From NCBI RefSeq assembly GCF_043290135.1, contig NC_134710.1:141188832-141252831 (forward strand): DNA of 64,000 bases, read 5' to 3'. A program made the position numbers and the translations under genes. The notes beneath the pieces were generated by a model. That model worked only from the letters and a program-made list of their open reading frames with translations, was not told where the DNA came from and did not search any database. Positions 9,131-20,017 of this stretch are shown here, in pieces. This DNA comes from Rhipicephalus microplus. Lineage: Eukaryota > Arthropoda > Arachnida > Ixodida > Ixodidae. Positions within the stretch are counted from its first letter, which is position 1; each line of letters begins with the position of its first letter.

Positions 9131-11156
9131 TCATCGAATAGAAATTGAATTGTTGTCACTGAAATTGAATTGTTGGGCACCCCATGACACACACAAGGTT
9201 TGTGATGTCACGTGTTATTACGTTTTTGCAAGTTTTTGTTATTGACGTAACCGATTGAAGGGAGTGTTTCGGTGAGCGGGCATTTCGTCATCAATAAAAT
9301 TTAGACACAAAGGTAATAAACACGAAGAACAGCGCTCGCCTGTCTTTTCGTACATTCGGCTTTATTCCAGTGCTGTTGAACAATTCTTGTTATTGAGAGG
9401 CAGAGGCCAAGAAAATTAAGGCCGCATCGTTATCATATGGACGCAGGCTCAACACTCTGTGCTTATGCTGCCTTTACGTCATCAAGAGTGCCATGTTGGT
9501 GAACGAGTACGTTTTGAAACTGTGACCATGACGTCACGTGTGAGCTATGCATTTCATACAAACAAGTTGTGATAAAAATTTTAAAAGTCGATATCGCTCG
9601 CGTTGCCCAGAGAAGCTGCGATACGAATTTTGCGTAAACCTTGACTTAATAATAAAACTTTTTGTCAGGCTAGTTGGTACGTGCCTACCGAGATGTAAAA
9701 GATGCGTACCAGCAAGGAAGAAAAAATTAAGGACAAAACAGGAAGGGAGCATCACTCGCCACTAACATTATTTTCAGAACATGAGCGACATATACCGTAG
9801 CAAACATGCGCGTGCTCATCGCAACACATGCTCATCAGAAAACACGTGATAAGATTCACAAAAAAATGAATGATGACAAAAATTCACTAAGTAAATCGTT
9901 TTCGAAGAAATTTAATTCACCACCATGCAGAGCAACAGAGGCAACAAACACGCATTATCTTCCTTCTTTTTAATGGAGTGTGCTTTCGTGATTTCACGCA
10001 CTAAGGCATCATTTCTCTTTCCAAGAACAGATACACTGGAAAACCGAGGCTCAAACTTTGAGGAACCCCATAGCACAGATAAATGTGCCGAAAATATTTT
10101 TCACGAAACTTTATGCTCCCTAATTCTGTCGTTCATGCAACGGCCTGTTTGTTTATATAAACCCTACTGCAACTAAGCACAATTTTGTACACCACGCTAA
10201 CCAAGCAGGCCACATATGACCTTGCCTGCCTCTTAAAAAAATGGGCCAGGAGGGGGGCAGTAAGTTCCTGGCTTTTGCTCTGTGAGCGGTGATCATGGTT
10301 TCTAATAGCTTCCTCGACGTTGTCTTGGAGCCTAGTAAAAATGAAAGCACAACACAATTGTAGCTCCCTCGTATTGGGCACTGGTGCCTGAAACAGCCGA
10401 CAGCAATTACTGGGAAATCTTTGGTGTTGCAATGTACACTGCGAAATAGCAAGCGCCCACTTACGTAAGCTTTGAAAAAACTTCTCCTCGAGAGTGTTTT
10501 CTACAAGAACCTCCAGCTCTTAAACTGGTTTTATAGCTCCAAGGAAATTCATCCCTCTAAATTCCAGCGAAGAGGTGGGAGGCTTTCCAGACCCACTGCA
10601 AGAAGGTCTTGCCTCATTCTAGTTTTTCTAGCTGTTAGCAAACATTTAATGTAAACATTACACTTGTGAACAAGAGCTATATATTTGGTGTAAGGACATC
10701 ATCCTACTTTCACCACCGTTTGCTTTATTGTTTAGGCAAGAAACTGAATGTTTTGCAACACCAAATTTGCAGATGGTGTGATGAAGTCTGTCCGTACTAT
10801 TTTCAGTTTGGAGTCGCTCCTGACTTTTGAAATTCGTCAAGTGTAGACAGAAGCAGGCTCTCTTCTTAAGCTGACAGCATTAAAAACTTCCTAGGATTGC
10901 GTTCAAAGTGTTTTGCCTCTAGCTTTCCCAGTTTGAGATATACCTACCGCACTTATTCTGGTGGTTCTTAAGATAGAGAAAGGAAGAGAAAAGTGGGCCC
11001 CGTTATTGTCTGCTTCAGTGAGCGACACCGCCACAGGGTTCACAAGGGATGGGGGTGAGGAGGGATAAAAAGAGTAGCAGTAAAGGTGTAGAAAAGAGGA
11101 AGAAGAAGCAAAAACAAACTGAGGGGATAGGAGAGACAGGAAAGATGGAAGCACGG
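9131..11156. other. Spacer, nothing recognised
   Basis: This is about 2 kb without supported genes. A 99-codon minus-strand frame at 10133-10432 has no recognisable domain. A purine-rich tract at 11040-11150 explains several low-complexity frames. Confidence 0.5.
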
Positions 11157-11400
11157 TCACTGGAGTCCGAGGACGGGGTACACTTGCGAGAGATGTTGTC
11201 GGCGTCTGTAGATGGCGTAGAGCAGGTCCAGTAGGTCAGAGCTACACTGTCGTCGAAGGTCGTCGGCAACAGGAGGTGACGTAGGGCGAGCCCAGTCGGC
11301 CAGAGCTACGATGACGCCGAAGGTCGCGAGTGCGCGGAGCGCGCGGGCACACAACCGGTCGGCACGGAATCCAGTGAGCGCCTGAACCCCCACACTTATG
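11157..11400. repeat. GC-rich stretch with ~64-bp internal repeat
   Basis: The segment CAGAGCTAC...CGAAGGTCG occurs at about 11237 and again at 11301, a 64-base period. The stretch is much richer in G+C than its surroundings and is open on the minus strand. It may be part of an unidentified retroelement untranslated region. Confidence 0.4.
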
Positions 11401-11683
11401 AAATAAATTACAATGCACAAGTGCCAGGTGTTTCACGTTGTCAAACAGGATTCACATGCCATATGCATGTAAGGTGCCGCAACACTGCCAACAAGTGCGG
11501 GCAAAATTTTGCCAAAAAGAAAACGTGAGATTGAAGGTACCAAATCACCACAGTCTATTTTTATTACACATTTTTTGCTCGAACACCTTTTTAAATCTGT
11601 GACCACAACTATCACATTTAAGGCAAGTGCTTCGACGCTCCGCATGTGCACCGAACCCGCCTTGCGGGTACATAGCTTGCGCG

Positions 11684-11784
11684 TGACGTCACAGACAGCT
11701 TCTCTGAGCTGGGTACCAGAAGATGGCGGCCACCATGGCTTGCTATCGCATTTGGGAGCGCCAGTGCAAAAGGCGATAGTGAGT
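11684..11784 (+). promoter_or_regulatory. Candidate host promoter and first exon
   Basis: A consensus CRE (TGACGTCA, 11684-11691) is followed by AAGATGGCGGC (11720-11730), the YY1-type motif found at TATA-less promoters and start sites. Two in-frame ATGs follow; the second (11735) has a perfect GCCACCATGG context. The frame runs MAATMACYRIWERQCKRR and meets a strong splice donor, GTGAGT, at 11779, just where it would otherwise stop. Known biology supports each motif as a promoter or exon signal. Their combination is suggestive, but no downstream exon was identified, and it could be part of an unrecognised repeat. Confidence 0.35.
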
Positions 11785-11858
11785 CGTTCACCTCTCGCAT
11801 TCTTTTGTGCTTTACCCGCTTTCGTGCGTTAGCCAGCTGCGCCAAAGGGTAAACAAAA

Positions 11859-11998
11859 AACTAGAAGGTGCACCGGCGCTAATCTGATGGGACCGTTTCT
11901 TGTTCCGCGCGGTCGACGAAGAGTTCAAAGAACTAAAAGGTGCACCGGCACCAATCTGATGGGACCGTTTCTTGTTCCGCGCGGTCGATCAAGAGCTC
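11859..11998 (+). repeat. 72-bp tandem duplication
   Basis: Two adjacent copies (11859-11930 and 11931-11998) share AAGGTGCACCGGC and ATGGGACCGTTTCTTG and are nearly identical. They lie about 75 bases after the candidate first exon and contain GCGCGGTCGA, so they could be regulatory; nothing direct shows that. Confidence 0.85.
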
Positions 11999-13464
11999 AC
12001 GCAGCATCTCCACTAGCTGGTACCGGAACATGGTGACAACAGTGACGTTCAATGCTAGTAATGTTGATAAGAAAAACCTAATTTTGACTATCAGTTCTTC
12101 TCGCCCTTGACTCTGAAAGTCAAGGGCGAGATAAACAGGCCCCCCAGAGCGAAAAATGTTGAAGCACTGGCAATGAATGTCAGTGGATCACACTCGTTTT
12201 CCGTATTAACAGCCACCTATGCAAGGTGCATTGCGGACGTCACAAACGTAAAAAAATATGTGGTGCGTTTAGCGTACTGGAGTGTCGTCTTAAAATTGAT
12301 TTAAAATATGTGCCAGAAAATATTAACCACTGATGTTTAATAGTTGGGCATGATAATGATTGATGTAAAACGAAAATGTTGCCGTTACCAGGAACACATT
12401 GTGCATGAAATGTATGCACAACAAAGAGCAAATAGCATTGTTTGAAACTTGTAAAGTACAGAACATTATTTTGACAAATGTCCAAATATGCAATATTTCA
12501 TAAAAGTTGATGCGTTATACTTTATACAAGTTTCATAAGACTTATCAACTTCTTTTCGAAACAAATTTTGCTTCTTTTTCTCTTCGACGGCCGCCACGTT
12601 TTTTGGTTACTGGTCTCCTCCGCACAGGCTCAAGCTCTAACACCTTTACATGAACGCTCGCAAACTTTCGTAGGAACTTTAGAGGTTGAAATGAATACAA
12701 AACGTTTACGCACATACTTTTTTGTGAATATGTCATTAAAGCATTTCTTCACTTCTACAAAATTCGTACATATCTTTTACTAGTACAAACACCCCACTTC
12801 AAAAAAAGTAAATTTCGGAAGTCGCCTATGCAGGCCTCTCTAATTGCCTGTATGGCGCCTGGTGGACAATATCGAAGTGATCTCGAGTGAATGTGCTGTT
12901 ATGAACCGGAAAAGACCGATTACCGTAAATTTCTCGAAAGATCCACGACACTTTCTTTTCGGATAGCTTAATGGATCTCGCCTTACGCATAAGGTTACCT
13001 TGAGAAAAGAGGCTTCGAGTGAGAAGCTATCGCTGGAACTTGTAATTGTACAGGCAACCAAACATTGTCATGTTTCGGTACATCTGTGCAAATATTTCTG
13101 ACGAAATGAGCATTTGGGGTATATTCCTAGTTTAGTTTAGAAGCCTTATGCGAAACAGAAATTGGAGATTTTACAAACACTTATCTGAGATCCTGCAGCA
13201 AAGACACATAGTAAAACTTACGATTTCATAGAAACGGCAAAGAAAACCGTCCATTACTTTTTTTCGGTAAATGTAATGGTTACGCGCAACGTTTTTTTTG
13301 TGGGTAACGCAGGGTGGTAGCGTCTTTCATTTTTATTTGAGTAACAAGTAACGTATTTAGCTTTTCTTTTGCTTACGCATACCCCACTGGCGTAATGCAA
13401 ATCAGCCTGCAAGGAGTAAGTCATGTTTTACATACCATGTATATGATATTTTCTATGTCGAAAC
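11999..13464. other. Spacer, nothing recognised
   Basis: AT-rich sequence with only short open frames on both strands. A 12-base inverted repeat (CTTGACTTTCAG context near 12105-12130) is the only small structure noticed. Confidence 0.45.
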
Positions 13465-13544
13465 GTGATGGTAAGACATGTTCGTCTTGCCGTCATATCG
13501 CGTAATATCGATTTTTTTGTACAAGCTAGTGGTCGACATGGTCG

Positions 13545-13811
13545 TGAGCGAACCATGAGCATGGCACGTAAACCATGTTGTAAATCCCATAGATTTCATG
13601 ATTATAATGTTAACACCTGCAAAAATTGTTGTACAGTCACGTCACCTAATTCCAAATGTGGCATGTCAAGCTAGCCAAATGGCCACGTACGCAACATGTG
13701 CATGGAATATATGTCATGTTACATGACGTGCACTTCCCAATTTTCATATACATACTTGTCATTTAAGTTAGTCGTGCACAAATGTATCATCGTACCAATT
13801 TTGGTGTATAT
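13545..13811 (+). repeat. ~145-bp tandem repeat, left of gypsy A
   Basis: Two diverged monomers (CGAGCGAACCATGAGCATGG at about 13545; ACGCAACATGTGCATGG at about 13690) are related to the array at 8130-8610. The array is cut at 13811 by the insertion of LTR element A and resumes at 25702. Confidence 0.65.
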
Positions 13812-14077
13812 TGCGACGTTCCATTTCCCAAGTTTTGTTATCGTTTCAAAACACTACACGATGCTCAGCGCAAACCGCGCCTGCAGTTTTCGAGAAGCTT
13901 CTGGACTGTAGTAGATCATTTTGATAAGATCACGCCCACTCTGCGAACGGTACAGATTATTCTGGAACCTACGCCACCGCCAGCGATAACGCCAGAACGT
14001 TCGACGGCAAGAGTATAAATGCCGACGCGCTTCGCCACTTGTCAGTAGTTGATCGACGGCCGACGCTCCGTTCGCCG
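13812..14077 (+). repeat. 5' LTR of element A, left part
   Basis: It matches the first 266 bases of the 3' LTR with scattered substitutions. It includes a TATA box (TATAAAT, 14014-14020), so it contains the U3 promoter. It is separated from its right part by non-LTR element B. Confidence 0.93.
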
Positions 14078-14441
14078 ATCTAGCTGTCTCTTCTCGAGTC
14101 CTCGCGCGAGACCCGGGGTCACGTCACGCGGACGTCGACCCCAGGGGTTCAAGTCGACAAAAGAAGTCTAAGCGGCACCGGCGTCTTGTACACACGACCG
14201 CCGCCCCTGGGTCTCGGGCCTCGCTGCCTGGAGCCCGCCTACCTCATGCTAGGAAGAGGTGCAAGGTCCCCGGTTCACGCCCGCCGTCCCGGAGTCCCCC
14301 TGCGGTCCACCTGGTACCACCAAGACCTGCGCGGCGCCCGCCTCTGCTGAGCCGCTTCCTACTAGAGTGCAGCTCGACTGCACGTTACAAGTCACCCACG
14401 AGCCACGCCCAACCGGCGGCTTGCGGGGTCCGCCCACCAGA

Positions 14442-15962
14442 ATGGCCACGCCATTTGAACTCCCGGTGAGGGAGAATTGTTTCATGTTTTCTGCGCCCGA
14501 GGGCGATATCTCTGTCGATGAGTTAATTGACGCAATTGAAGAGACAGCTGGTGACGACAGCGTATTAGTACTGCAACATAAGGGGGGCGCGAAATTCATT
14601 GTATGCACCCGCAATGCTGGCCAGGCGACGAGCCTAATGGTGGCGGAAGGATTTGAAGTGAACGGGGGGAGGGTGCCAGTAGAGGAAGTCGGGCCGCCGG
14701 TTACATATGTAAACGTTTACCGTTACCCCGCTTTTCTATCAGATGAGGCCCTTAGCAACGCCTTAGCCCAGTTTGGTAAAGTGAAGGGCATTATGTTCAC
14801 CACCCTAGCAACTCGCCAGACCAAGTTAAATGGGGTACGTGTGGTTAAAAGTGAGATGTGCCGCCCAGTCCCCAACTTCATCACTATTGCGGGGCACAAA
14901 GTAATGTGCGAGTACAGAGGTATGCGCCGGGTTTGCGCGCGTTGTGGTGAAGTCGGGCATATGGCGACTGCGTGCACCACGGCGTACTGTAAGCGGTGCG
15001 GCACCTTCGGCCACGATACTGAGGGCTGCTCGGCAGACTGTAAACGTTGCGGGGGTCACCACGGAACACGCGAGTGCTTTCGTAAGCACTCATACGCTTC
15101 GGCCGCCCGCGGCTTCCCCTCGCTATCTGAATCCGCTTCGTTGCACTCTCAGTCAAGCGGCCCCGCCTCTGCCCGAGTAACTAACTCGCCGCGTATGCAG
15201 GTCCTTACATCCAGGTCCGCATCCCGCACAACCGAGAGGGGATTCCCTTACGGGGACCGCGACTTAGACTCCGATCTGACTTCAGGCAGTGGCATGGGCG
15301 ATCCGTCCGCAAGTGAGGGGAAGAGGCCCGGGAGTTTTGACGAGACTACCACCAGGTCGACCGAAAAAGAGTCTAGCGATATCGAGATGGGTTCGGCGCA
15401 ATCGTCCACCCCTAAGCCGCCTCCACCCTCGGCGAGCCGGGATGACTGCGGGAATTCACTGACCGCGGCTAAAGCAACCCCCGAGTCCAACGAGCAGGGA
15501 GAGGCCCTCCTCGCTTTATCCCACACACCCGTCAACGTCCGGGCCGACGTGACCAGCCTGGTCTTGGAGGCCGGCAGCGAAGACCCAGCCCGCAACGACG
15601 CCCCCATAAAAAGTAAAGGGTATTACTTTCTACCCGGCGACAGCGAATGCGACCATGCTGCACCGACTTCCTCCCCCGCCTCCCATTCGGCACGCCCAAG
15701 CCGGAAATCAGACGCGAAAACTGGACAGATGGCCACTGGGCTAGAGCAGAGAGCTCGCTCGCGCTCACGAAGACGCCCTGATGACGATAAGCGGTATCTG
15801 GGTGAGAGGGCAGCCAGCAAGGAGGCCCGGCAGCATAGACCCGGGCCAGCAGGCCAAAGCAGTGATAGCGACGCTCCACCACACGCGAAGGCTCAGAAGC
15901 TCGAGAAAGTAGGTGTAGGCAAAGGGGAACTATCCCCGAAGCCCCGAGACGCATGTCACTGA
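14442..15962 (+). CDS. ORF1 nucleic-acid-binding protein of non-LTR element B
   Basis: This is an open frame of 506 codons from the ATG at 14442; the frame is open further upstream but without ATG. The protein would bind the element's RNA in the ribonucleoprotein particle. Three CCHC-type knuckles lie in a row (about 14934-15078): CARCGEVGHMATAC, CKRCGTFGHDTEGC and CKRCGGHHGTREC. The N-terminal ~130 residues resemble an RNA-recognition-like fold by pattern only. A long Ser/Pro/Arg-rich tail follows with no domain. The frame has no stop, unlike the neighbouring elements, but ORF2 next to it is broken. It is a transposon gene and not a host gene. Confidence 0.8.
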   Translation: MATPFELPVRENCFMFSAPEGDISVDELIDAIEETAGDDSVLVLQHKGGAKFIVCTRNAGQATSLMVAEGFEVNGGRVPVEEVGPPVTYVNVYRYPAFLSDEALSNALAQFGKVKGIMFTTLATRQTKLNGVRVVKSEMCRPVPNFITIAGHKVMCEYRGMRRVCARCGEVGHMATACTTAYCKRCGTFGHDTEGCSADCKRCGGHHGTRECFRKHSYASAARGFPSLSESASLHSQSSGPASARVTNSPRMQVLTSRSASRTTERGFPYGDRDLDSDLTSGSGMGDPSASEGKRPGSFDETTTRSTEKESSDIEMGSAQSSTPKPPPPSASRDDCGNSLTAAKATPESNEQGEALLALSHTPVNVRADVTSLVLEAGSEDPARNDAPIKSKGYYFLPGDSECDHAAPTSSPASHSARPSRKSDAKTGQMATGLEQRARSRSRRRPDDDKRYLGERAASKEARQHRPGPAGQSSDSDAPPHAKAQKLEKVGVGKGELSPKPRDACH

Positions 15963-16242
15963 AGCGGCGCGCCTGCCCTGTCGGCTTCACGGCCCTTTTC
16001 CCTTCCTCTCGTTCACTCTTGCCGCACTATGTCCCACTTGCCTTCCCTTCTTTTTCTGGTGTAGCACCCTCCTCGCTCTTTTTGTCGGCACGCGGCTGTC
16101 ACTTATCTTGCTCGGTGCATTCGCTCACCCCTCTTTCTTTCTCCCCTCCAGTGCTTGGCATCGTGCCCAATCGGCGAATGACTGCCACGCTGCTTGCTAG
16201 CCTCGATACTTCCCCCGTTTTGTTTTCTTTTTTTTAAGGAAT

Positions 16243-16631
16243 TTGGTGGCCTTTTTGAAATTGGCTACATGGAATATCCGAGGGTTTAGAGATAGGGCGA
16301 AACCAGCAGCCTTCCTAGGTTTCGCTAAGAACCAGAACATAGACCTCCTCTTTATTCAAGAGGCGAATTTCCGAACGCCGCTGGATGTGGTTAATTTCCG
16401 CCGAGATCATCACACAGACGCCTTTTTCTCTCTGGCGACCGAGAGAGCATGCGGGGTCGAAGTAATATTCGTATCAGGCAGATTTCGATCAAAATCCCAT
16501 TGTATTTTCGGGGCGAATGGTCGGTACATAATGATCGACATTTTCATCGAAGGCAAAAAGATACGCATGTGAACGTCTATGCCCCAGTGACAAGAAAACA
16601 TACGAATAAGTTCTTTCAAGAGATGCTGTGA
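16243..16631 (+). pseudogene. AP-type endonuclease N-terminus of element B
   Basis: The frame reads LATWNIRGF, DLLFIQEANF and ACGVEVIFVSGRF, the first conserved blocks of the apurinic-type endonuclease that nicks target DNA for target-primed reverse transcription. No ATG begins the frame; the expected start position is TTG at 16243. The frame stops at 16570-16572 because of a one- or two-base loss, and resumes in another frame as NVYAPVTRK until about 16627, where element C sequence begins. The remaining endonuclease and the reverse transcriptase core are absent. Confidence 0.75.
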
Positions 16632-18457
16632 GGGATGCTGTGTGCCAAGTGCAACACATGGACACGCAACGCCTTTGGAACCACCGCTTGTTGAACTGAT
16701 TTACCCGGAGTCAAGTGGTAAACGCGGTACAAGATTCCTTTATCGAACATAAATGAGTGGTATGTGGCTCCTTTACCGCGGATGAGGGTGTCGACTTTCG
16801 CCCTACAAACATCCAGCGACCAGTCTTCCTCTTGTTTTTGGCGAAATGACTCCTGTGTCACCTCTAAGTTTCCAAATTTAGCAGTCGTGAGCTTCCGGCG
16901 ATGTCCTTTGCTTGAAACACCAACCATGACTGTGCTCTTCGTCCCGCATCCATCCTTGGATTTCTCTTCAGAATTCAATGCCTGATTAGTTTCCGACTTC
17001 AGGCTCGCTGACTCCTTCCACGTTGAGTCGGGGTCATTAGCGTCACGGGCGCCGGGAACATTTCCTACGATGACATCGTAAAGTGGCGACGTCATGCATT
17101 TGACTATCGCATTTCCGGTGAAATAGGGCGATAGAATCCGTACTTCTGCTTCCGGTACCTCGATGCAACTACCATCGGCCAATAAAATAGTGGCGGTAGT
17201 ACCCGTCAGCGCATCATCGGGAACGAGGGAACGTCGCACGACCAGGGTGTTGCTTCCAGTATCCCTCAAGACTGATACAGTATGTCCAAACACTTCTCCC
17301 TGTAACACCGGCAAGTTTCGTGTAGCTGTTGCGGTGCGCGTTCGGAGTGCACTAGCAACATATTCATCTTGTGATGAATCATCGGCACATCGGGGCGTCT
17401 CGGACTTCTGGTCAGTAGACACGATGCAAGATGTCATTTTCTTTGACCCGCCGTTGCTTGGGCATGCTCTTGCATCGTGGCCGGGCTTCCGACAGTGCCC
17501 ACAGAAGACTCGTTGGGGTTTCGTGCGGCAATTAGATGCTCTGTGGCCGGGTCGATCACAGACGAAACATCTAAGAGGAGGCTGGGTATAAGTAAATCCT
17601 TCTTGCTCCTTGGGAATGTTGTTTGCAGACTTGGTACGAAATACCAACAAGTTTGTTTGCCGCTGGGCTTCCAAGAAGGTATCAGCTGCTTCTGCCATTT
17701 CTTTTACCGTCCTGCATTTCTTCTCCCTTAGAAAAAGTGCCAGGCGATCGTGGCAGTTATTCAGAAACTGCTCAGCTACAATGAGGTTGCGCACGGATGC
17801 AAAGTCCTCGTCCGTTTCCGACATTTCCAGCCATCTATCGAAGTAACTCTGTAATCTCGTGGCGTACTGTTTACCAGTTTCGCCGTCTTCAGGCTTGCTT
17901 TGCCGAAACTTTTCGCGATAGCCTTCGGCTGTGAAACGAAACCTCTGGAGCAAGGCCACTTTCGTACTCTGGTAATCCATTGAGTCTTCTGGCGACAGAC
18001 GACCGAAGACTTTCAATGCTTCCCCACTGAGGCATAAACTAAGCGCTGTCGCCCACTTCTCCTCAGGCCACTCTTGACCAACTGCTACGCGTTCGAACCT
18101 CTTGAGATACGCATCGAGATCGTCACGCCCCTCGTCAAACACTGGGATCAGGTTGTGAGGATTGATCAAGCATGGGCGGCTTTGACTCCTCTCAGGTTCG
18201 CGGTCCCGCGCTGTTGGCTCTCGGCTACCTTCAACCTCAGCTAGTCGAATTCGCAGTTGAAGAATTCTCTCTTCTATCTCCAAACGTTCCTTCGCCGCCT
18301 GCCTTTCCGCGGAACGCTCTTCACGCGCTTGCACAGATTCCTCATGAGCCCGCTCTAACCGCGCGTCTACCCACGTCTTTAGCTCGGCTCCTTGAAGCCC
18401 CATGCGTTCCGCTAGCGTTATAAGCTCTTGCTCACTCATCTTCCCTATAGATTTCAA
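16616..18457 (-). CDS. Gag-protease polyprotein of element C (613 codons)
   Basis: It is open over 613 codons from the ATG at 18457. The N-terminus (about residues 24-78) is charged and probably coiled-coil. A capsid-like domain at 110-265 includes FRFTAEGYREKFRQ and EQFLNNCHDRLALFL, resembling the SCAN/Gmr1-type capsid fold. Two zinc knuckles follow (CFVCDRPGHRASNC, 297-310; CGHCRKPGHDARAC, 319-332). A retroviral-type protease motif DTGSN starts at 399. The C-terminus (about 530-610) looks like the segment just before and into an integrase zinc finger (LAHSIPHS), then runs into element B sequence. Protease followed directly by integrase, without reverse transcriptase between, is the Gmr1 arrangement. 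Confidence 0.8.
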   Translation of the reverse strand: MKSIGKMSEQELITLAERMGLQGAELKTWVDARLERAHEESVQAREERSAERQAAKERLEIEERILQLRIRLAEVEGSREPTARDREPERSQSRPCLINPHNLIPVFDEGRDDLDAYLKRFERVAVGQEWPEEKWATALSLCLSGEALKVFGRLSPEDSMDYQSTKVALLQRFRFTAEGYREKFRQSKPEDGETGKQYATRLQSYFDRWLEMSETDEDFASVRNLIVAEQFLNNCHDRLALFLREKKCRTVKEMAEAADTFLEAQRQTNLLVFRTKSANNIPKEQEGFTYTQPPLRCFVCDRPGHRASNCRTKPQRVFCGHCRKPGHDARACPSNGGSKKMTSCIVSTDQKSETPRCADDSSQDEYVASALRTRTATATRNLPVLQGEVFGHTVSVLRDTGSNTLVVRRSLVPDDALTGTTATILLADGSCIEVPEAEVRILSPYFTGNAIVKCMTSPLYDVIVGNVPGARDANDPDSTWKESASLKSETNQALNSEEKSKDGCGTKSTVMVGVSSKGHRRKLTTAKFGNLEVTQESFRQKQEEDWSLDVCRAKVDTLIRGKGATYHSFMFDKGILYRVYHLTPGKSVQQAVVPKALRVHVLHLAHSIPHSIS

Positions 18458-19222
18458 CCCAGTGCAAACGGCTTCGTCCTGCCGTGGACGCCAATTGTGA
18501 GGGATAAGGTTCGGGCAATCACGGCAACTTAAATAATCGTTGTCGAGACTGACGAAGACATTTGCAACTTGAGTTATAAGGCTTTAATGCCACGAAAAAA
18601 AGAAAAAAAACGATAAAGAAGCTTGGCGTGTTACATGGCAACAGCGAAGAACTGCCTTAAGTACGAGCACGACACACGTTCTCGAAAGACAAGGTCTGAC
18701 GCTTAGCGTAGTCCCCCACTGCACTACACAAGGTTTGAAACACTTCACCGTGTGACGTCGAAGGCAGATGAGTCGATGCGTTGCGTTGCGTCTTACGCCG
18801 ACATCAGCGATGCCTCAGGCATGGTCGGAGCGGAGCGCGAGGCAGAGTCGATGTGTGGCAAGCACGTCCCGGACAGCCAGTAGTAGGCCCAGGTCTGGAA
18901 AACGCCCGGATCCGAGTACAACGGACCGGCGCCGGCTGCTGGATCACACGGTAGAAGGGAGCCAGGCTCGTGCAGACCACAGGCACAGGTAGGCTTCGGG
19001 ACCACGACCCGACGAGCGCTTCAGCCTGCCACTGTTTCGTTCCGATCCTTCTTCTCGAACGCCCCGTCGTCGTCTTCCTCTTCTCTCTCCCCATGGCTTG
19101 GCTTGACTTTGACGACACGATTCCGCCTTTTCCTTGTCTCATCGTCATCTTCGTCGGCGTACGGCACAGCACAAACTCACAAACATCGCGCACCAGATGA
19201 ACCTACCGCGCATATCATGACA
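16627..19222 (-). mobile_element. LTR retrotransposon C, 3'-truncated, nested in B
   Basis: On the minus strand this comprises a 5' LTR (18496-19222), a primer-binding-like segment (TTGGCGTCCACGG, minus strand just below 18496) and a gag-protease gene, and it stops at 16627 where an integrase should continue. No 3' LTR is present. At the broken end the sequences of B and C share ATGCTG/TGTGAGGG microhomology, suggesting a deletion join. It is the innermost and probably youngest layer of this nest. Confidence 0.75.
18496..19222 (-). repeat. 5' LTR of element C
   Basis: The 727-base segment starts TGTGAGGG and ends CATGACA on the plus strand, so on the minus strand it runs TG...CA. It lies directly upstream of the primer-binding-like site and gag of C. 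There is no second copy in the window, so the limits are inferred from these termini and from where element B coding resumes. Confidence 0.6.
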
Positions 19223-19249
19223 AAAGTCCCCCCTTTCAAAAGTTTTTTT

Positions 19250-19620
19250 TTTTAAATCTCCCACGCGTTGTTAGAATGCGGAACGGCCAAGTCGGTATGG
19301 CGCCTGGTTGCGAGGTGCTTCAGCATCCGCCCTTTTCCGACCCTCGAAAGGAATAGGGGCTGCTTCGCAAGGCTGGTGATTGCTATCACACTCTTTGTGA
19401 TTTGGAAACGCCGGTGCCTTGCTGAGGTAAAGAACACCCCAGTGAGAGCGGCCTACCCAGCACTAGCCATGATCAGGCAGAAAATAGTGCAGTATTGGCC
19501 AAGCAACTGGAAGCTGGCGGGGAGGACCAGTTCCTTCGCCGCTGGCACACAAAGTTTTTTTTCGTCAGAGGTGCGAAACTCCGTACCCCCATAATCCCCT
19601 ACTGTGTAGGGGATTATCTC
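19250..19620 (+). pseudogene. Reverse transcriptase C-terminal zinc domain of element B
   Basis: The frame (HALLECGTAKSVWRL, then LVIAITLFVIWKRRC) resembles the zf-RVT-like region that follows the reverse transcriptase in Tx1/L1-like elements. A second frame continues with FLRRWHTKFFFVRG, so there is a frameshift near 19540. The catalytic reverse transcriptase core that should precede it is not in the window. Confidence 0.6.
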
Positions 19621-19776
19621 CCCAAAACATTGTGTTACAAGTGTATGTACTGCGCCAGTCGAAGTATTGTAAATATGCCTACCCATGTTCATGATCTGTT
19701 GTAAATATATGTATATGTGATTGTAAATATATATTTCTGGTTGGTTTTTTACGAATGTATGCGTAATTTGGCACAA

Positions 19777-19780
<4 letters not shown>

Positions 19781-19872
<92 letters not shown>
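19781..19872. repeat. (TA)n microsatellite in 3' region of B
   Basis: About 92 bases of TA dinucleotides within the 3' untranslated region of element B. About 145 bases of unique sequence separate it from the return of the LTR of A. Confidence 0.97.
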
Positions 19873-19874
<2 letters not shown>

Positions 19875-20017
19875 TCTGTGTATGTGCCGCTAGTTTTCTC
19901 TATGGATAATGGAGTTTGTATGCCCATAGTGCACAAGAGGGGTGTCTAAACGAGCATTGTATGTATAAAATGATGTAAAGATTTTTTTTGAGTTTCAAGT
20001 TATTAAACTTCTCTTTG

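Larger units (their letters stand above)
14078..20017 (+). mobile_element. Non-LTR retrotransposon B, inserted in 5' LTR of A
   Basis: The insertion into A's 5' LTR begins about 14078 and ends about 20017, judged by where LTR sequence stops and resumes. In order it holds a GC-rich 5' region, ORF1 with three zinc knuckles, an AP-endonuclease start, minus-strand LTR element C, a reverse transcriptase C-terminal piece, and a 3' region with a long TA array. The reverse transcriptase core is missing, presumably deleted around the C insertion. ORF1 and the C-terminal piece recall Tx1/L1-like or R1-like elements; the clade is unresolved. Confidence 0.75.

Noticed and set aside
10133..10432. Two overlapping 99-codon minus-strand frames
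   Set aside because: No domain or splice sites that would make an exon convincing.
14249..14614. Antisense frame opposite ORF1 of element B, and other antisense frames at 15248-15990, 20998-21658 and 53209-53390
   Set aside because: These are shadows of GC-rich retroelement coding sequence on the other strand.
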